From: Blastobasis lacticolella
Lineage: Eukaryota; Arthropoda; Insecta; Lepidoptera; Blastobasidae
Assembly (NCBI GenBank): GCA_905147135.1
Contig: LR990054.1
Location: forward strand, 10,701,001 to 10,765,000
Length of the DNA: 64,000 nucleotides
Reading direction: 5' to 3'
Below the pieces are notes generated by a model. That model searched no databases and was not told the origin of the DNA. It saw only the letters and a list, made by a program, of their open reading frames with translations. This document shows, in pieces, positions 43,683-53,374 of this stretch (positions are counted from its first letter, which is position 1; each line of letters opens with the position of its first letter). A program made the translations under genes and the position numbers.

Positions 43683-44680
43683 GGAAACTATTAGCCCTAG
43701 AACACTAGTTCCTAGAGTGAAATGATAGCATTCCTCGAGATCATCATTTCGTATGACAGCTGTTAATGTTAAGTATTTTATAAATCGGTACACATTGGTC
43801 CTAAAACACTAGCTTCTAGAGAGAAATGATAGTACTTGTTGAGATCTACATTTCGAATGACAGCTGTCAATGTTAAATCTTTTATAAATCGGTACACATT
43901 GGTCCTAAAACACTAGCTTCTAGAGAGAAATGATAGTACTTGTTGAGATCTACATTTCGAATGACAGCTGTCAACGTTAAATCTTTTATAAATCGGTACC
44001 CATTGGTCCTAAAACACTAGTTTCCAGAGAGAAATGATAGTACTTGTTGAGATCTACATTTCGAATGAAAGCTGTCAAAGTTTGAACTGAAATAACTCCT
44101 AAACTATTGGTGCTATAACACTCGTTCCTAAAGAAAAATGATAGTGTTCGCCGAGATCTACATTTCGAATGACAGCTGTCAATGTTAAATCTTTTATAAA
44201 TCGGTACCCATTGGTCCTAAAACACTAGTTTCTAGAGAGAAATGATAGTACTTGTTGAGATCTACATTTCGAATGACAGCTGTCAAAGTTTGAACTGAAA
44301 TAACGCCTAAACTATTGGTGCTATAACACTCGTTCCTAAAAAAAAATGATAGTGTTCGCCGAGATCTACATTTCGCATGACAGCTGTCAAACTTAGAACT
44401 GTTGTAACTCGGAAACGATTGGTCTTAGAACACTAGTTCCTTGAGCAATACGATAGTACTCATCGAGATCTACATTTTGGATGACAGTTCTAAGTTTGAC
44501 AGCTGTCATACGAAATGTAGATCTCGACAAGTACTATCATATTTCTTTAGAAACTAGTGTTCCAGAACCAATGTGTTCCGAGTTATAACACATTTAAGTT
44601 TGACAGCTGTCACCCGAAATGTAGATATCGACGAGTACTATCACTTCTCTTTAGAAACTAGTGTCGTAGGATAAATGGTT
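43683..44680. repeat. Array of 104-bp units, eight direct then two inverted
   Basis: Landmarks CTACATTTCGAATGACAGCT recur at about 43742, 43846, 43950, 44054, 44157, 44262, 44366 and 44470. The unit then appears reversed (GACAGCTGTC...GAAATGTAGATCTCGAC) near 44512 and 44618. Each unit carries ACACTAGTTYCTAGAGAGAA, ATGATAGTACTTGTTGAGAT and the palindrome GACAGCTGTC. Two subtypes alternate in the linker (TTTTATAAATCGGTACCCAT versus GAACTGAAATAACTCCTAAA). A shorter array of the same unit is at 52130-52475. Confidence 0.9.
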
Positions 44681-44766
44681 ACCGAACTCTTTTATCTGTT
44701 TTGTGGAACAAAAAGTCGTAGGTTAATAATTATGTCGACTCGACGTTTGTCGGAGAAACGTTCAGT

Positions 44767-45965
44767 CATAGCCTCCTTCATTTTACAAGCCATGCGCAGA
44801 AGTTTGACAACGCCGCATTTTTTAATTTTAGTGAACCTGAAAATTACTGTAAAACTTTCTTCGCGGTCGTCGTCGTTTAATGTTATTAGTTATTTAAGTG
44901 ATTAAATATATGCAATAGTTAGATAATATGAAACTGGATAGATTACTGAACTATTTACCTATCTATTTACTTGCAATAGTATTATGCTACTATTATAAAT
45001 GCGAAATACAATATGTATAATGCATGTTTGGTTTTGTATGTAATGGATGTTTGTTACTCCTTCACGCAAAAACTACTGAACGGATTTAAATGCAATTTGG
45101 CAGTTATATAGAATATAGCTTAGAATAGCACGTTTGCTATAACTTTTCCCGAAATTTAATGTGATTCCCGGAAACGGGTACGGAACGTTATAACAGAATT
45201 TTATGAGGACGCAGTCGCGGCCAAAAGCTATTATGAAATGAAATAATCTATGCCAGCCAAAATATTGCCCAATTTATTCACTATTAGGTATAATACATTT
45301 TAAACATTCTTATTTAAGTATCTAAGTATATGAAAACTAACTACTTACTTACCTATTGTACCTATCTACTTTTTCAACGGTCACATCATCGTCGACAATC
45401 AAATGTAACACATGGAATGCGAAATAAAGAAATTTAAATTGAAAGATCGTGGTTTAAAGTAGTTGTAATAACTTTCACACTGCGAAAATGTTTGCTGCAC
45501 GCGAAGGATCCTTCGATGGGACTCCAGCATGCTTGGGGAATAGCAGAAGTCCATTTGTTTAATAGAATTACATCTTTTGGAAAGCAAAACTTTGGCACAG
45601 CTTCTTGCTCATTTCTAAGGATTAATCATAATTATACTTGCATTTTTCAAATGCTACAACGCCTTTGCATCTATTAGAGAATGATTACGATTATAAAATA
45701 GAATTAGATTTATGAAATAAGTAATAAACGGATAACAAAAATAGTTAAGGGTTGTTTTTTAAAAATCGTATTTATCCTATTTTGGCGCAATTATGAATAT
45801 TTTTACTTTTATTTACCTTCTTATATGGTCCATACAAACGCGTTTATTTACATCATAAAATTCATAATTTTCCCGCACATTGACATGTAAACAATGAGTA
45901 AATCGGTTCACAGCGACGTTGCCGTTCCGTGCTACAGCATGGCTTGTAAGATAAAGGAGGCTATG
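44767..45965. mobile_element. Family X copy 2: TIR element with 7-bp target duplication
   Basis: A 1199-bp element. Left end CATAGCCTCCTTCATTTTAC AAGCCATG; right end CATGGCTTGTAAGATAAAGG AGGCTATG. GTTCAGT flanks both sides (44760-44766, 45966-45972). It aligns along its length with copy 1 but is more diverged in the middle. Helitron-like insert at 44983-45231. No transposase. Confidence 0.85.
44983..45231 (+). mobile_element. Helitron-like insert within family X copy 2
   Basis: TATGCTACTATTATAAATGC, CACGCAAAAACTACTGAACG, GATTTAAATGCAATTTGGCA, GGAAACGGGTACGGAACGTT and GCAGTCGCGGCCAAAAGCTA. Same position and order as in copy 1. Confidence 0.72.
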
Positions 45966-46130
45966 GTTCAGTAGATCAAAAGGTATTTTGACAACTACTT
46001 TTCGGATTGTACGGATTACCTCATAATAATACCAAATTTACGGTAAATATATTTCTCCAATAATGGCAACACCAAACACAACACTTGTCAATTTAGAATG
46101 ACGGTGATTATGCCAATAACATTGTGTTTA

Positions 46131-46200
46131 CACTGTTAGAAAGGGACAAAGGACTATCGATGGTGACTCTCGCTCTGCCCGATTTTAGTCAAAGCAGTGC
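46131..46200. repeat. Inverted repeat arm, right
   Basis: Reverse complement of 43474-43540, reading AAGGACTATCGATGGTGACT, CTCGCTCTGCCCGATTTTAG and TCAAAGCAGTGC. Confidence 0.85.
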
Positions 46201-46207
46201 GCAGTGG

Positions 46208-46315
46208 GTAGTAAGTCCATGGTTTAAACAGGTATAAACGTTCAGATGTCAATAGTCTAAAGTAGTAAGTCCATGGTTTAAACAGGTATAAACGTTCAGA
46301 TGTCAATAGTCTAAA
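46208..46315. repeat. Perfect-looking 54-bp tandem duplication
   Basis: GTAGTAAGTCCATGGTTTAA followed by ACAGGTATAAACGTTCAGAT and GTCAATAGTCTAAA occurs at 46208 and 46262 with no difference seen. Confidence 0.9.
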
Positions 46316-46561
46316 GGTCTATATGCACTTGTGCTGCAAAACGCAGCGTCGAGAGACAGGTTTGATGATGGCGTGCACCGTCCATACGAGTGGGTAGCAC
46401 CACCTGCACCGCATTCAGCCGAACCGGTGCGATGCATAATAAATAATAATAATGTTCCGGTGAATCATGTGTTACATGCTGAACATGGTTCGATTTTGAT
46501 AATATGAATATTTCAGCTTTCAGACATAGGTGTATGAGATTTAAAAAGTAATACTGTCTTA

Positions 46562-46963
46562 GCGAGCGGCCACACAGAAAATACGTAAGACGCAGACACG
46601 TCGCAGACGCGGCGCCCGCGCCCGCTTAATTTACTTTCATACTAAATGTATAGAAACATCGCGACGCAAAACATACAGAAAAGACAGGGCTAGGACAGGG
46701 CGAGGACGCGTCGCAGACACGACTTGAAACATACAGAAAAGACGAGGCAAGGGCGCGCCGCGGGCGAGAGCAGGGGTGCGGGCGGGGCGCGGGAGCCGGG
46801 CCTCGCCCGCAGCGCTTGCTGTCCTTGTCTTGCCTACGCTCTTGACTTATCCGCGACGGCGCCGCGTCCTTGCCCTGTCTTTTCTGTATGTTTTAAGTCG
46901 CGTCCGCGTCCCGTCTGTGCCCTGTCCGCGACGTGTCTGAGTCTTTTCTGTGTGGCCGCTCGC
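46562..46963. mobile_element. GC-rich Harbinger-like MITE with TTA duplication
   Basis: GCGAGCGGCCACACAGAAAA at 46562 is inverted as TTTTCTGTGTGGCCGCTCGC ending 46963. TTA flanks both ends (46559-46561, 46964-46966). The interior is rich in GGACGCGTCGCAGACACGAC-like and CATACAGAAAAGAC repeats in both orientations. The 105-residue Arg/Gly-rich frame at 46724-47041 is a by-product. A 402-bp non-autonomous element; TTA duplications and GC-rich tips suggest PIF/Harbinger. Confidence 0.82.
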
Positions 46964-47040
46964 TTAGGTATGTGTTTGTTGACGCAATTGATTTCGTACA
47001 AGGAAGAACGCTTTATCGCAAATGGTTACGTGTATGAATA

Positions 47041-48222
47041 AGGGCACTGCTAACAAAACTTCCGAAGTACGGTATCCCCGAGGGGCTCTGCAATTGGGTA
47101 TCCAGCTTTCTGTCTGGATGGAGCATCCAAGTCGTTGTCGACGGATGCTGCTCCGATACCAAGACCATTAATTCTGGAGTACCCCAAGGTTCAGTGCTAT
47201 CTCCCACGCTGTTTCTTCTGCATATCAATGATATGCTGAATATTCCCAGTATTCATTGCTATGCAGATGACAGTACTGGAGATGCTTGTTATACTGGCCG
47301 TGCGAATATCCCTCGTTCCTTGGTGTCGGAAAGCCGAATAAGACTTGTGTCAGAGATTGAACACTCCTTGGAGCAAGTTGCTCACTGGGGCAGACTGAAC
47401 CTAGTGGAATTCAACCCTTCAAAGACACAGGTCTGCGCATTTTCCGCCAAAAAGGATCCCTTTGTCATAGTGCCGCAGTTCCAAGGGACACCCCTTTCCA
47501 TCTCAAATAGTATCGGGATCCTTGGTGTCGACATATCGGATAACGTGCGCTTCCGGAGTCACCTAGAAGGTAAGGCCAAACTGGCTTCGAAAAAGCTTGG
47601 CGTGCTTAACCGGTCCAGGCGATACTTCACCCCAGAGCAGCGCCTGCTGCTGTACAAGGCACAGGTGCGGCCTCATATGGAGTATTGTTCCCATCTTTGG
47701 GCCGGTTTGTATGGACCATATAAGAACGAAACTGCCGACCTGCTTAATCCTTTGGACTCCGTACAGAGACGCGCCGTACGAATTGTCGACGATCCCATAC
47801 AAACAAGCAAGTTAGAACCACTGGCTAACCGAAGGGACTTTGGCTCCCTGTGTGTGTTCTATCGGCTGTACAATGGGGAGTGTTCCGAGGAACTTTTCGA
47901 TTTGGTGCCCACAGCACAATTCCGCCATCGCACCACCCGCCGTGGGCTGGGTACTCATCTCCACTACGTAGACCCTCTGTTGGTTACCACGCGAAGGTTC
48001 GAAAGAACGTTTCTCGCTCGTACGATTCGGATGTGGAATGAGCTCCCAGCCACAGTGTTTCCTTTGGACTATGACATGGGATCGTTCAAGAGGTATATTA
48101 GAGGTCTCTTTAGAGGCGGGCAACGCATTGGTGACTCCCCTGGTGTTGCTGATGTCCATAGGCGGCGGTGACCACTTTCCATCAGGTGGCCCGCTTGCCT
48201 GTTTGTCTGCTAAGTAACATAA
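47041..48222 (+). pseudogene. Jockey/CR1-type LINE, 5'-truncated, open RT frame
   Basis: Begins abruptly at LLTKLPKYGIPEGLCNWVSS. The frame 47194-48171 (325 residues) continues with GVPQGSVLSPTLFLLHINDM (motif B) and IHCYADDSTGDACY (motif C) and runs uninterrupted to TGA at 48169-48171. Relative to 25409-26746 it has a 7-residue insertion (LYGPYKN) after CSHLWAG, from an extra 21 bp. Motif A and the endonuclease are missing, so it is dead on arrival, but the open frame and close match to the sister copy imply recent activity. An A13 run follows at ~48221-48233. Confidence 0.9.
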
Positions 48223-48234
48223 AAAAAAAAAAAA

Positions 48235-49074
48235 TTAATAAAAAAAGTCATTTATCTTCGAACTGTGACGAACTGTTTCTTAGACTAACATATGGGGTCG
48301 GCTTAAAAAAATAATATGACAAACAAACTCTATTTAAAACCTTGTCCTGCCTAACACTACACATCTTTGACTGAAGTAACGCGCAATATCGCGTCGCAGC
48401 AGTGCGTTCAGAGTAGACGTCGCAGTGCAGTTGCCGTGCCGCTGCCGCGTCGCGCAGCGTAAGTGCGTGTTCACCTTTATTAGCACTTTTGAATCCGCGA
48501 CCCTAAGAAGATATGCTGTATATCCATTTAACACAGAAAGACATTTGTATGGCCAATTTCATACCCATTTTAACAGACTCAGAAAGTACCTATTGTATAT
48601 CCGCTTTTATAAAAGCTACAGAAAGTACACAATTAGAAAAGATAACCTAAATCTACAAATAAAAAAAAATCTCATCACAAAAAACTGTAGAATATTATCG
48701 ATGAAAAACCAACCATCTGAACATGTTACCTAATGCTGTCTGTTTGTCAATGCGTTTGTGCGCGCTGATCTCAGGAACGGCTTAAATGATTTAAGTGCGG
48801 TTTCAATAATGTATAATTGTTGTAAGCTTCACTTAAATGTAGTGTTTGTGAAATGTTTTATTTAGATAAAAAAGTAAATTAATAAAGATATATCAATTTA
48901 AACTCATTTTGTTCTATAAAAATGCTGTTTTGTTAAATTGGCTGAAACTTTAGTCATCTAAGTAGATGTTGACTGAAAATTTAAATATAAACAAAAAATT
49001 ACTGTTTCAGAGATTTTGACTATTCCGATGTAAGTTGATCTCAGCTCTACATTATCAATCAAAAATATTAAATA
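48235..49074. other. Spacer with a Helitron Lep1-like scrap
   Basis: TCTGTTTGTCAATGCGTTTG and TGCGCGCTGATCTCAGGAAC near 48737-48780 resemble Lep1-type Helitron 5' sequence. A matching 3' end (AACAAAGTCGCGGGCAACCG then CTAGT) lies at 49693-49719, so an eroded element may span both with the SINE between. GC-rich 48375-48465 has no coding support. Confidence 0.4.
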
Positions 49075-49275
49075 AATATACTTGAACAATTCACACAGCG
49101 CCATCTTGCCTCAAAGTAAGCAAAGCTTGTGTTATGGATGCTAGATAACTAAACTTACTTACATATTTTTTAAATACATACTCATGATAAGTACATATAA
49201 CACCTAGACCCAGATAACATATATTAAAATTCATCATTTCTGAATCGAACCCAGGATCTCTGGGTGGCAGACAGA
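49075..49275 (-). mobile_element. SINE family 2, diverged copy
   Basis: On the minus strand: TGCCACCCAGAGATCCTGGG, TTCGATTCAGAAATGATGAA, TTTTAATATATGTTATCTGG, then TAGTTATCTAGCATCCATAA and AAGATGGCGCTGTGTGAATT. Same layout as 24942-25191. Confidence 0.8.
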
Positions 49276-49773
49276 AACAGGATTTAACTTAGTGATGCTG
49301 ATGTTTTGTGGCGTTTCAAATCCACTTAAACAGAAGTCAGTCAGATCAAGGGGGATGAGGTTATGTAGAAGACTACCATAGGCCAGCGCCAGCGTATACT
49401 CCTTTAAGATCTAAACTTTTTAGTGAACCTGGCCTACTAGCGCAGTCTTATAACCAGTTACAATGAGTGCCTTTTATGCTTTTTGCGGAATTTGACCCCA
49501 TAGAAACTATGTAACATATTCAGCAAAATAAACCTGAACAGTAAAATATAACCTGGAAAGTCATTACCTGTGGTCCGTGTAGAACCAGTTCACCTGATAT
49601 CCTTTTAAGTTTATCACAGATTTAAGTGTGATTATTTTCATGGGGAATATTTTTGCATATGATAGAATGAGTTAAAGATGAGTATTTAACGCGAACAAAG
49701 TCGCGGGCAACCGCTAGTAATTTATAAGTTGGATATTTTTGCAAACTTTTTACTTTGCAATACTCAATGGTAG

Positions 49774-49892
49774 GTGCCACAAACTTACCCGACACGGTGA
49801 CGGCGTCGCTGTTGTTGACAAACAAAATGACATTTTTAAATGGCGACACTTAGTTCAGCTTTTAGCCACCGGGCCAGATAAGTTTGTGGCGA
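49774..49892. mobile_element. MITE of the CAGTGCCACAAACTTA family, both ends present
   Basis: GTGCCACAAACTTACCCGAC at the left and CCAGATAAGTTTGTGGC at the right are inverted. The interior GTCGCTGTTGTTGACAAACA and GGCGACACTTAGTTCAGCTT matches 28610-28734. Confidence 0.78.
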
Positions 49893-50117
49893 AATTTTAG
49901 TGACAATGACTTGTCACTAAAAGCTTCCCCCAAACAGGGGCGATCTGTAGTTCTTAAAGGGAACACAGCAGAAAACCCACGACGCGTTCTGCAAGCGGGT
50001 GGCCGTGACATCCCCCTTCGCTGCACAGGTCATACATGTGATTATTATTATGATAGGCTAGTGCATTGACTATCTTTCGGAGATTGGGCATACCTCTGAC
50101 CGGTGTAACTTGGGTGT

Positions 50118-51475
50118 CGTTTATTATAAATAAATAAATAAAATAAAAATAAAAATAAAAATCATTTATTTCAGACATTTTTGTCCATATTGTGTTAGTA
50201 TTAAAGGTCTTAATAACTAGGTTAGTGTCTTAAGAAATGAATTAGGTACATTATTAAATATGAGGTAAATGTCAGTTCAATTCTAAATAAATGTCATAAC
50301 AATTCATCATTATATCAATTGAAAATGTCATCTTAAATTACACAATGTCATAAACATTGCAAAGACAATCAAATATGCAAGTCAATAAATCTTATTATAA
50401 CAGGACAGTCCATCCTGTTCGCCAACATCGCCAGGACGCTGTTGGTGCTCCCCCGCAACCTTTTAACCACAGATGCGACATTCTTGCGAATGGTTGCGTG
50501 GAAACCATCCACATGCGCATTAGCAAACATTTCTGATGCACTGCAGTAACGGGGGAGCCTCAACAGCGACCTGAACGTGTTATTGTACTGCACTCTGAGG
50601 GCATTATAAGTCTTCTGACTGAAACTGGTCCATAGCCCACTCGTGTAGAAGCTTTGGCAGTACGCCTTAAAAAGTGTAAGTTTAACTGAAATATTACAAC
50701 GAGTGAATCTATGGGCCCGCATATTACCTCTCACTGATAAGGACCTGCGCTCACGCTCAATATCTTGGTCATCTTTCATGTCTTCTGTTAGAATGTGACC
50801 CAGATACCTAAACTGAGAAACACGGCTTAGAGGCACTTGATTCAGTAGTAGGGGTGGTACACAAGCTGGTTTCTTGTTCTTGCCAGTAAAGACCATAAAT
50901 TCACTCTTCCTCACATTGTACTTCAAGCCGTGTTGCTCAGCGTAGGCCTCACACTCTCCCAAGAGTTTCCTTAGTCCTCCAATTGACGGGCTCAGCAACA
51001 CCATATCATCAGCATAACTGATATTATTAACACTTACATTATCTAGGCGACATCCGACATGCATGCTACTGAGCCTGCCAATGAGTTGATCAATGTATAG
51101 ATTAAACAGCCGAGGAGAAGTGAGACCCCCCTGTCTAACGCCACATTCCAACACATATTCGTCAGACAACTCATTTGCCCATTTCCCTACATTCTTTTGA
51201 TTGTTATACCAGTAAGCAAACAACCCAATGACTTCTCCTGATATTCCAGCGGCTTCTAGCTTTGTCCACATAATTTGGTAAGATACTAAGTCAAACGCCT
51301 TAGATAAGTCCAAAAAGCAAGCATATATCGGTGTTTTCCTTTTAACATAATAGTTTACAGTTTGCTTAAGTGACAGTATTGCACTTTCAGTCGATAATCC
51401 CTTCCTAAAACCAAATTGACAATCATGCAACTGTAAACGTCCACTCATGTGTACATCTAGCACTCTATCGAGCTA
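50118..51475 (-). pseudogene. LINE reverse transcriptase, third lineage, long open frame
   Basis: The frame 51463-50369 (364 residues) shows DCQFGFRKGLSTESAILSLK, YACFLDLSKAFDLVSYQIMW (motif A), LECGVRQGGLTSPRLFNLYI (motif B), NISYADDMVLLSPSI (motif C), LKYNVRKSEFMVF (motif D) and the thumb RVSQFRYLGHILTEDMKDDQ. All catalytic Asp residues are in place. The 5' part with the endonuclease is gone (truncation at ~51475). The 3' end is a (TTTTA/TTTA)n tract at 50118-50165 on the sense strand. A related C-terminal piece is at 56430-56645. The exact LINE clade is not assigned. Confidence 0.88.
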
Positions 51476-51479
51476 TTAT

Positions 51480-51866
51480 TATTAAGTATAATTATTTTCT
51501 TTTTTTTGTCAATGGCTTGATCTAGAGGCGACTGCTAACTATAAATCTGAGGGCGATAGCTGCCAACCGGATGCGGAAGCACAGGACAGGATGTTGTGGA
51601 GATCTCGGAAGGCGGCATATGCTCAACATGGGTGTCTTTTGGCTGATATGATGAACGTCTGTACGCGGGCGCATTCAGTCCAATAGTACGCGACCGCATC
51701 GCCCACGCCTGTGTGGGGTCAGGGTCTATTATGGATAGCCCATAGAGTTACTATACGAGGTATATAACTCTATGGATATATCTTGTGATATCCAGTCTCC
51801 CAGTCTCTATCCAAACTCATTTTGCAGTATATAAACTCCTTGTCTTGTTGATATAAAAACCCTGCT
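51480..51866. other. Spacer inside the 10-kb complex
   Basis: 51530-51680 (GGCGATAGCTGCCAACCGGA, GGTGTCTTTTGGCTGATATG) reads like an old retroelement scrap, and ATAGAGTTACTATACGAGGT ATATAACTCTAT at 51741-51772 can form a hairpin. No gene. Confidence 0.35.
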
Positions 51867-51869
51867 TTA

Positions 51870-53062
51870 GTGCGGGCACAGACCTATGGAAAAGGTCAGG
51901 GACGGGCCCAACCGGCACACCTACCGGGCCGGACATTCTTAAAATTTTCTTAGTCGTTATCAAGCGCTTGCCGGGAAAGGTTAACGGGTAGAAATAGATG
52001 ACGAATTAATGTGCATCGCCTTACTGCTTGGCGCTGAAAACCTACATAAAAGGGAAAGATGGTAGGTTGGATGAGGAGAGGAAAAAAATTCGGGTAGGCA
52101 GTATCAGTCTACTGAACTATTGTACCTACTCGTCCATATCTACATTTCGAATGACGGCTGTGAAACTTAAAGCCGTTATAACTCTGATTCTATTGGTCTT
52201 AGAACACTAGTCTCTAAAAAGAATTATATCACTCGTCGAGATACACATTAAAAGTAACTGTTGCAAATTGAAAACTGTTATAACTTGAGAACCATAGGTC
52301 CTAGAAGAATAGTTTCTATAGAAAAATGATATTAGGTACTCGTCGAAATCTACGTTTTGTGAGAGAGACGTTAAATTTAAAACTGTCATTCGAAATGTAG
52401 AATTCGACGAGTACTATCATATATCTTTAGGGACTAGTGTTCCAGGACCAATAGTTTCCGAATAGAAAGAGTCACCTTGGGGCTGGACCCAGTTCAAGCC
52501 TCAGGCTAAACAGAGCCAACTTGACCCGGGTCCAATTCATGTATTCACGAAGACTGATGACAGTAGACTGATACGTATTTTTTTCTCGTCTTCATCTAAC
52601 ATTAAACTTCACATCAACATATCTATTTACTTCTTGCCACGCAACGTCTTTGAGATTACGGTTGTGATAATCCTTGTTTTTTATGTTTCAACATATACAT
52701 TTTTGCCCTGCCAAAGTAATGGACTCAGGGTCAACCATAGAGGAATATACCTTTCCCAGGTATACCAATCTCTTTGATAATTACAGATCCGCCCCAATGT
52801 CCACGACGATTCCACGAATGGGCCCGGCCCGGAAAGCTTACGGTCTGTATATGCCGATTATAAGAAGATTATATGCAAGGACGGTTCGGACGTTTCAGGA
52901 CGGTTGAAAGTTTTAACCGGGTGCGCTCTCCGGGCGTCTATAAGTGTGTGACGGCTAGTACATTTTCGATGAAAATAATATGGCCTTCACGTTAAACCCG
53001 GCCCGGCCCTGATCGGCAGGTCTGGCCCGGCCCGGCCCTGACCGGTAGGTCTGTGCCCGGCC
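51870..53062. mobile_element. Harbinger-like element with GGCACAGACCTA ends
   Basis: GTGCGGGCACAGACCTATGG at 51870 against the reverse complement GGCCGGGCACAGACCTACCG of the right end at 53062. TTA flanks both (51867-51869, 53063-53065). The right subterminal part has repeated CCCGGCCCGGCCCTGA blocks. It contains a small 104-bp-unit array and no transposase. Confidence 0.65.
52130..52475. repeat. Short array of the 104-bp unit, opposite overall orientation
   Basis: ATCTACATTTCGAATGACGG near 52137, GAGATACACATTAAAAGTAA near 52238, GAAATCTACGTTTTGTGAGA near 52345, then the reversed CATTCGAAATGTAGAATTCG near 52386. GGGACTAGTGTTCCAGGACC and the GGGCTGGACCCAGTTCAAGC beyond it match, inverted, the left edge of the large array (GGGTCCAGCCCAAGC near 43654). 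Confidence 0.8.
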
Positions 53063-53103
53063 TTAGAATTCTTGACGCATCTTGTCAACTTAAAATTATA
53101 TGA

Positions 53104-53371
53104 ACTTCTAATGCGCGCGCCGACGCAACCTGCGTTTTACCTGCGTCGGCGCGCGCATTTGAAAATCATACAATTTTGAGTTGACAGCTTAACGAAAGAT
53201 GCGTCGCCGACGCAGGCAGCGTCGATAACGCAGGTTGCGTCGGCGACGCAGGTAAAACGCAGGTTGCGTCGGCGCGCGCATTAGAAGTTCATACAATTTT
53301 GAGTTGACAGCATAACGCAAGTTGCGTCGCCGACGCAACGTGCGTCGCCGACGCTTGATATAATCCGCGCC
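53104..53371. mobile_element. Right terminus of a Harbinger-like element with GCGTCGGCGACGCA repeats
   Basis: Palindromic GCGCGCCGACGCAACCTGCG and TGCGTCGGCGACGCAGG blocks separated by two copies of ATACAATTTTGAGTTGACAG. It ends CGCTTGATATAATCCGCGCC at 53371, followed by TAA (53372-53374). This is the inverse of 43328-43358. Confidence 0.72.
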
Positions 53372-53374
53372 TAA

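Noticed and set aside
43683..44680. CRISPR-like repeat array
   Set aside because: Eukaryotic context, 104-bp fully repetitive units without unique spacers, and inversion of the last units.
46724..47041. Arg/Gly-rich 105-residue protein
   Set aside because: Lies across a GC-rich MITE made of inverted short repeats; composition explains the open frame.
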